Source: Burkholderiaceae bacterium
GTDB lineage: Bacteria > Pseudomonadota > Gammaproteobacteria > Burkholderiales > Burkholderiaceae
Length of the DNA: 36,918 nt
Assembly (NCBI GenBank): GCA_028871175.1
Contig: JAGWNU010000013.1
Span: forward strand, 1-36,918
Direction of reading: 5' to 3'
Below are positions 32,119 to 36,918 of this stretch, piece after piece. The notes below the pieces were generated by a model. The model ran no database searches and was not told where the DNA came from. It saw only the letters and a list, made by a program, of their open reading frames with translations. Position 1 is the stretch's first letter. Each line of letters begins with the position of its first letter. Both the position numbers and the translations under genes were made by a program.

Positions 32119-34771
32119 ATGCCTGTGCGCGGCTGTGAGTGCGCAGCAGACTTTCGAGCGCCGGCACTTCCAGCGGCCGGCCAAACAGGAAGCCCTGGAC
32201 TTCGTCGCACGCATGCGCGGCAAGAAACGCCGATTGCTCTGGCGTCTCCACCCCCTCGGCCGTCACCGTCATGTTCAGCGCCCGAGCCATTGCGATGATG
32301 GTCTTGGTGAGCACCACGCAGTCGGCCACCGCTGGCACGCCGCTGATGAACGAGCGGTCGATCTTGATGTTATGGATCGGCAGGCTGCGCAGGTACGACA
32401 ATGACGAGAAGCCGATGCCGAAATCGTCGAGCGAGATGCGCACGCCGCGTGCCGCAAGGCTTGTCAACAGCCGCTGCGTCGAGAGGCGATCAGCCAGCAG
32501 CACGCTTTCCGTCAACTCCAGTTCCAGCCGCGAAGGCGTCAGTCCCGATGCCTTGAGAGCCTCGTCCACGTCGCGCTCGATGACGCCGGCATCGCACTGC
32601 CGGGCCGAGACATTGACCGAGATGCGTCCCGTGAAGCCAAAATTGCGCTCCCACGCCTGGCCCCTCGCGCATGCCTGCATCAGTGCCCAGCGGCCCAGTT
32701 CGAGGATATAGCCCGACTCCTCCGCCACGGCGATGAACTCGGTGGGCGAGACGGCGCCCAGTTCCGGGTCCGACCAGCGCATGAGCGCTTCCACCGCCAC
32801 GAGTTCGCCCGAAGCCAGCGCGTACTTGGGCTGATAGACCAGCCTCACCTGACCGCGCGCGAGTGCGCGGCGCATGCGCTCGTTCAGGGTGAAGCGGCGC
32901 AGTATCTGTGTTTCCAGCGCGCGCGAGTACCGCGTGACGCGGTTGCGGCCGTTCTCCTTGGCGCGATACATGGCGGCTTCGGCACGGCTGACGAGCGTGG
33001 CGGCGTCGCCGCCGTCTTCCGGAAACACCGCGATGCCGATGCTGGCCGACAGGTGGACTTCGCGCTCGCCGCCGGCAAACGGTTTGGCCAGCGCGCCGAG
33101 CACCTGCAGGGCGAGCGCGTCCGCCGCATCGGGATCGTCGATCGCCACGCTGAACTGGTCGCCGCCCAGCCGCGCCACCAGCGCGCGCTGCCCTGCCTCC
33201 GCGCGGATGCGTTGTGCCGCCACATTCAGCACTTGATTGCCGATATGGTGGCCCATTGCCTCATTGACCGTCTTGAAGTGATCCAGCCCGACATATAGCA
33301 GCGCCGACTGGCCGGTCGAGGGCAGTGCCAGGCGCGCATCGAGCCGCTCGATGAAAGCAGCGCGATTGGGAAGGCCGGTCAGCGAGTCCTTGGTTTCCAG
33401 CAGGCGCAGCTGTTCGTAGGTCGAGCGTTCGGCGGTGATGTCGGTGAAGGTGACCAGCACCGCATGCGGCGAGGCGCTGTCGGGCGAGAACATCGGCAGG
33501 ACCGACTCGCGCAGCCAGACGATCTGCCCGTTACCGGCAGGCACGCCGACGACGACATTGCTGATGGCCCGTCCGGTCCGTGCAGCCAGCGTGGTTGGCC
33601 ATGCCGCGCGAGGCAGGATTGCGCCGTCTTCGCCAAAGACCATGTCGCTCAGGGACATGCGTGGGCGGCCCTTCCAAGATGTGCCTGTTAGGTGGAGGAT
33701 CTGCGCCGCGCTGCGGTTGTATGAGAGCACGCGCCCGTCAGTGGAAAGCGTGAGCACACCCTCGCTCAGGTGATTGACGACCAGCCGGTACTGATCGCGC
33801 AAGTCGCGCGCCTGGCGGTATTCGCTCTCCAGGCGCAGGAGCTTGGCCAGGGCGCTGGTGTAGTGGGCGCATGCGCTGCGCAGGGTAGCGTCGTCGGGCG
33901 TGAGGCGCTCGGGCGCGGCATAGAACAGGCATAGCAGATCGTCGCCCATCGACATGTCGCGTGGCTGCGCCGGAATGCGGCACAGCCACGCGGGCAGCGC
34001 GATGCCCAGCGCGCACGTGAGCGTCTCACGCAGGGCGGTTGGTGCATTGGACAGGCGGATCAGTTCGATGGGCGCCAGCGCGCCCAGCAGCGGCGCGACG
34101 CGAGCAAGTTCGATATCGACCTCGGGCGCGGTTGCTTCTCCACGGCGTGCGAGTTGCACGCGCGCACCCTGCGTGCCGTAGAGCCTCGCTCGCCCGGAAA
34201 CGACGCGCACCACCACGCACAGTACGTCCGGTAGTGCCGCCTCAAGCGCGCGCAGCACGGCATGCAGCCGCTCGCCAAGCGACGCCGCTGATGGCAACGT
34301 GGACAAAAGATGGTCCAGATGTTCGTGCGGTAGCGCCGCCCCGATGGCTTCTGCACTCAGGACGCGCTCGGCCGGCTTGCCCGGCAGTTGCGCATCGAGC
34401 GGCATGGGCAGCCCATGGACGACAACCTGTTGTGCGGGCAGACCATCGAAGCGGGTGGGCGTCACAGTCAGCCGAACGGTCACCGGTTCAGTGGACGCCT
34501 CAGGAGACCTGACGGAGGCCAGCCGTGCCGCCGGTGTGGTCGCGACTTCCGGCGCGATGGCGTGAGCTTCGACGGTGCCGGGCGCGCCAGGCGAGGTCGG
34601 CGCATCCAGAAAGAAGCGCGAGAAGGGTTCTCCCAGCAGCTCGTCTGCAGAGCGCGCGCGCACCATGCAAACGCCCGCCGCATTGGCGTACACGATGCGG
34701 CCCTCGAGAACGACATAGAGGGGCACAGGCAGGCTTTGCGCCGACAGCGGGTAGGAAAGTTCGTCTTGCAT
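32117..34771 (-). CDS. PAS-GGDEF-EAL cyclic-di-GMP signalling protein (degenerate GGDEF)
   Basis: The protein has 884 residues from ATG 34771, chosen because GGAG lies 7 bases upstream. Domains in order: PAS-like (about 15-60), a GAF-like sensory region (about 150-315), PAS (about 325-450), GGDEF (457-615) and EAL (630-875). The GGDEF signature is GGDQF (536-540), so the catalytic glutamate is missing and diguanylate cyclase activity is doubtful. The EAL domain keeps E661 in VEALMRW, ELTESVLL, DDFG (782-785), KIDRSF and the EVQGFLFG end, so it is probably an active c-di-GMP phosphodiesterase. There is no signal peptide or membrane segment. A candidate promoter (TTGCAT, 17 bp, CATGAT) lies at 34873-34901. 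Confidence 0.92.
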   Translation of the reverse strand: MQDELSYPLSAQSLPVPLYVVLEGRIVYANAAGVCMVRARSADELLGEPFSRFFLDAPTSPGAPGTVEAHAIAPEVATTPAARLASVRSPEASTEPVTVRLTVTPTRFDGLPAQQVVVHGLPMPLDAQLPGKPAERVLSAEAIGAALPHEHLDHLLSTLPSAASLGERLHAVLRALEAALPDVLCVVVRVVSGRARLYGTQGARVQLARRGEATAPEVDIELARVAPLLGALAPIELIRLSNAPTALRETLTCALGIALPAWLCRIPAQPRDMSMGDDLLCLFYAAPERLTPDDATLRSACAHYTSALAKLLRLESEYRQARDLRDQYRLVVNHLSEGVLTLSTDGRVLSYNRSAAQILHLTGTSWKGRPRMSLSDMVFGEDGAILPRAAWPTTLAARTGRAISNVVVGVPAGNGQIVWLRESVLPMFSPDSASPHAVLVTFTDITAERSTYEQLRLLETKDSLTGLPNRAAFIERLDARLALPSTGQSALLYVGLDHFKTVNEAMGHHIGNQVLNVAAQRIRAEAGQRALVARLGGDQFSVAIDDPDAADALALQVLGALAKPFAGGEREVHLSASIGIAVFPEDGGDAATLVSRAEAAMYRAKENGRNRVTRYSRALETQILRRFTLNERMRRALARGQVRLVYQPKYALASGELVAVEALMRWSDPELGAVSPTEFIAVAEESGYILELGRWALMQACARGQAWERNFGFTGRISVNVSARQCDAGVIERDVDEALKASGLTPSRLELELTESVLLADRLSTQRLLTSLAARGVRISLDDFGIGFSSLSYLRSLPIHNIKIDRSFISGVPAVADCVVLTKTIIAMARALNMTVTAEGVETPEQSAFLAAHACDEVQGFLFGRPLEVPALESLLRTHSRAQA

Positions 34772-35707
34772 CCCACGCTCCAACCAAAGTGTGGCCCACG
34801 ATATCGCGTGACGCAGGGATCCGCAGGCGACGAAATGGGGGCTGGCCGGCGGAAGTGGAGACCATGACATTCATCATGCGCAAAAGATTCACGCCATGCA
34901 AATTGTTAATTTGTGCTGAATACAACACATACCGGGACCGGCCGGTCGCCGGGGCGCGGAGGGGTCTGGCCCCGGTACAGCCCGTGTTGACCCGTTGACC
35001 TGATTGCGGCCAGTGGGTCTCGTCCTGCTTGGCCGCGCGAACACTTGGCTGCGGAATCGTTCGATTTGGGGGGGCAACGGCGTCCATCTCAGGGCGCGCA
35101 TTCATACAGGTGTACCTATCGCCAGAATGAAATCCGCATCGATGCGTTCGATTGGCCTTGGCAGAAAGAATTGCGCCGAGGCAGCAAAATCGAAGGCCTA
35201 TCCGCACGCCAAATCGCGAAGCAACCGGTAAAACGACACGGTACGGACGCATTGGCCGCTGCCGTGTTGCGCCGCCTGCCAAGACACGCCCCGCTTTGAA
35301 AAATCTTCCACAGCAAATCGGCGGGGAATTACTTTGAGCATCAGCGCCCCTCCATTCCAATGTCTTCAGCTTGCGTGTGAACCTCGATTACGCTGGCGGC
35401 GCAGCGGCAATGGTCGCCAAACACCTTTGCCAGCAAGGTGCCGGACTTGCGCGAGGGCTGTGAATGCGGCGCTGGAATGCAACGCGGTATCGGTTTGAAG
35501 TCAAGTGATGTCGCGCGCGTTAATCCAATGCTTCAATTCGATTTTTGTGGTGGATTGCACAGCATCCGATGTGCGTGAATTGATTGATGCGAGCGCATGT
35601 GCTTGATGGAAGCTTGCGGTACGGAGGGGCAATGTTGAAAAATCGTTTCTGTTAAGAATAGAATTGATCTAATATCTGACCCACACCAGACTTTATCCGG
35701 AGCGTAT
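34772..35707. other. 936-bp region without an assignable gene upstream of the H-NS-like gene
   Basis: No frame here has a recognisable protein. It contains the promoter region of the GGDEF/EAL gene (including an inverted repeat CAAATT-GTT-AATTTG at 34899-34913), a 12-bp palindrome GACCGGCCGGTC (34936-34947), and a GC-rich stem CCGGGGC / GCCCCGG nearby. From about 35450 it becomes AT-rich, leading to the H-NS-like gene promoter (TTGAAA at 35635-35640, 18 bp, TAGAAT at 35659-35664). A frame of 84 codons at 35045-35299 has some protein-like composition but no ribosome site and no family; it could be a decayed gene. Confidence 0.45.
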
Positions 35708-35998
35708 ATGGCGACATACAAGGAATTGATTGCCCAAAAGGCCAAGTTGGAAGAACAGATCGAAACCGCTCGCGCCAAAGAGCTGGAAACCGTGATCCAG
35801 CAAGTGCGCCAGACGGTTGCCGAATATGGCCTGACGGTTGAAGACCTGGGCTTGGCGCCGCGTCGCGGTCGGCGTGCCGGTGCCAAGGCGCCGGTCCCTC
35901 CCAAGTATCGCGATCCGAAGACAGGTGCAACATGGTCGGGTCGCGGCCGTGCGCCGGCCTGGATCGGCAAGAATCGCGACAAGTTCCTGATCGCCTGA
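35708..35998 (+). CDS. H-NS histone-like DNA-binding protein
   Basis: This 96-residue protein is a typical short H-NS/BpH3-type protein of Burkholderiaceae. It has an N-terminal helix for dimerisation (residues 2-40, E/K-rich: LIAQKAKLEEQIETARAKELE), a basic linker (RRGRRAGAK) and the C-terminal AT-hook-like domain KYRDPKTGATWSGRGRAPAWI. It silences AT-rich and foreign DNA. GGAG lies 7-9 bases upstream. It is followed by an intrinsic terminator and preceded by an AT-rich region, and may regulate its own surroundings. Confidence 0.93.
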   Translation: MATYKELIAQKAKLEEQIETARAKELETVIQQVRQTVAEYGLTVEDLGLAPRRGRRAGAKAPVPPKYRDPKTGATWSGRGRAPAWIGKNRDKFLIA

Positions 35999-36033
35999 TT
36001 GCCTGATTAGCGCCCAGCGCGCACGGCAATTGG

Positions 36034-36064
36034 AAATGGCCCACCTCATGCGGTGGGCCGTTTT
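36034..36064 (+). terminator. Rho-independent terminator after the H-NS-like gene
   Basis: An 8-bp stem GGCCCACC / GGTGGGCC with a 6-base loop extends to about 12 pairs through flanking A/T and G-T pairs and ends in GTTTT. It lies about 40 bases after the stop codon. Confidence 0.88.
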
Positions 36065-36103
36065 CATTGGCGCGCACCACGATCATTCCGGTATAACGTG
36101 CGC

Positions 36104-36849
36104 ATGACGCCCCGCCTGCCTAAATACCTTGAACTGGCCGATCGCATCCGGCTCGACATCCTGCATGGAGCGTTGCCGGCCGGTAGCGTTGCGCCCAGTG
36201 AGAACGAAGTGGCTCTGCGCTACGGGGTATCGCGGTTGACGGCGCGCCGTACGCTGAACGAGCTTGCGGCGCGCGGGCTGCTCAAGCGCTCGCGCGGACA
36301 ACGCAGCGTAGTGCTCGACCGGGTAGGGCCGCATCGGCTGGTACTTTACGCGCCAGGCCAGTCGGATGCGGCGCTCGAGTACACGCCTGGTGCCGTCTAT
36401 ACCGTCAGTGCGTTCCGGCTGGAGCCGGCCGATCACACCGTGGCGGCCGCCCTGGGGCTTGAGCTGGGCGCGCAAGTCGCCTTCGTCGAGCGGCGCGCCC
36501 AGGTGGGTGGGCAGCCGGTCATGCTCTTGCGCACGTGGTTGACGTCGCGGCTGGCGGCCATGCTCGAGGCGCGCGACTTCGAGGACCGTCTGTTCGTACA
36601 GGTGTTCCAGCGCGCCAACCTGACCATCGCCCGCTCGCCTGCGTGGCAGATGCCCATCAGGCCGCGCAGCTTGACGTGAAGGCCGGGGTACCGCTGGTGC
36701 GCGTGCGTCGCATCGGCTACAGCGTGGCCGACATGCCGATTTCGCTGACGTATTGCGATTTCTCGCCCGATCGCTACACGCGCGAAGTTGACCAGGTGAG
36801 CGACAAGCCCCGCCGTTTAGGACGGGGAAGGATAGCGTGGACGGCGTAG
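36104..36849 (+). pseudogene. GntR/HutC-family regulator, frameshifted and truncated by an IS element
   Basis: The N-terminal winged helix (residues 5-72: LELADRIRLDILHGALPAGSVAPSENEVALRYGVSRLTARRTLNELAARGLLKR) and most of a UTRA effector domain are in the frame beginning at 36104, which stops at 36679. The rest of the UTRA domain (AAQLDVKAGVPLVRVRRIGYSVADMPISLTYCDFSPDRYTREVD) continues in the -1 frame to about 36800. The switch lies between about 36630 and 36655 and is explained by one missing base. After VDQV the reading frame runs into the end of an IS200/IS605-type element, so the C-terminus is also cut. It might still make a DNA-binding fragment of about 191 residues. A -10 TATAAC lies 7 bases before the ATG and no Shine-Dalgarno is present. 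Confidence 0.8.
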
Positions 36850-36918
36850 CCGTCCTTGTCTTTGGGGTTCAGTGTGGCGTTTGCTGCTGCTCGATGTACT
36901 GGCGCACGATGGAAATCG
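36800..36918. mobile_element. End of an IS200/IS605-family element (incomplete)
   Basis: The sequence contains a subterminal hairpin (36808-36827: CCCCGCC, loop GTTTA, GGACGGGG, with a bulged A). Hairpins with GTTTA/TTTAG loops close to the end are typical of Y1-transposase elements. A second perfect stem GGACGGC-GTA-GCCGTCC (36839-36855) follows. The 3' end of a transposase-like frame lies just inside, on the minus strand. The exact left boundary is not known, because these elements do not make target duplications; the element continues past the window. Confidence 0.7.
36869..36918 (-). CDS. C-terminal end of an IS200/IS605-type TnpA transposase (partial)
   Basis: Only the last 15 codons are in the window, ending in TGA at 36871-36869: ISIVRQYIEQQQTPH. 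The pattern xxYIExQ-TP at the very end is characteristic of IS200/IS605 TnpA proteins, whose last helix has this form. The gene runs toward the element end seen at 36808-36827. TnpA (Y1 HUH) excises and inserts single-stranded DNA. The identity rests on 15 residues plus the adjacent hairpin. Confidence 0.6.
   Translation of the reverse strand, partial: ISIVRQYIEQQQTPH

Noticed and set aside
35045-35299. 84-codon frame upstream of the H-NS-like gene
   Set aside because: It has some protein-like composition, but no ribosome site and no family; not called as a gene, only noted.
1-36918. CRISPR arrays, tRNA and rRNA genes
   Set aside because: No regularly spaced direct repeats, no tRNA cloverleaf pattern and no rRNA-like sequence were seen on reading both strands.

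Overview
The window looks like chromosomal DNA from a GC-rich beta-proteobacterium of the Burkholderiaceae, most likely Ralstonia or a close relative. The reasons are the strong GC bias in third codon positions, the long 528-residue isocitrate lyase, the roughly 570-residue form of LeuA, a short H-NS protein with the KYRDP..TWSGRG C-terminus, and the CadR/PbrR-type metal regulator. The genus call is inference from protein character; no search was run. I saw no rRNA, tRNA or CRISPR array.

Layout. 1-1578: tail of an unidentified gene, a CheY-like receiver and two small membrane proteins. 1592-6539: a methyltransferase/GST pair, a GlxA-type regulator divergent from an MFS exporter, and an SDR oxidoreductase. 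6648-11820: a CGNR regulator divergent from a nitronate monooxygenase, a LysR regulator divergent from a serine hydrolase, and a secreted small protein. 12243-14870: an AphA-like PadR regulator facing a two-gene operon (NTF2-like protein plus a second flavin oxidoreductase), and a universal stress protein. 14964-18871: a compact operon CitMHS transporter, split AtuA-type proteins and LysR. 19062-22939: a hydrolase, then a Zn/Cd/Pb P-type ATPase with a MerR-type promoter, facing cadR and a cysteine-rich four-helix metal-storage protein. 23067-25189: leuA with a long regulatory leader. 25424-29295: a periplasmic molybdenum hydroxylase (iorAB), ohr and a MocA-like enzyme. 29804-32071: aceA, a gene-free stretch with DnaA boxes, and a small lipoprotein. 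32117-34771: a PAS/GGDEF/EAL protein. 35708-36918: an H-NS-like protein, a frameshifted GntR gene and the edge of an IS200/IS605-type element.

The regulatory DNA holds the most interesting signals. (a) Upstream of leuA is a 30-codon leader peptide with seven leucines, three of them CTA. Its ATG falls at the predicted transcription start, and it overlaps mutually exclusive RNA stems, so this looks like a leucine attenuator with a leaderless leader peptide. (b) Two identical 16-bp palindromes bracket the promoter of the NTF2/flavin oxidoreductase operon. The promoter-distal copy fits the AphA-type TATGCA-N6-TGCATA site, and an AphA-like PadR regulator lies next to the operon. (c) The MerR-type cadA promoter ends about 7 nt before the cadA ATG, which implies a leaderless ATPase mRNA. 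(d) Four DnaA-box-like 9-mers and two inverted repeats lie between aceA and a small lipoprotein gene. These are sequence-based inferences.
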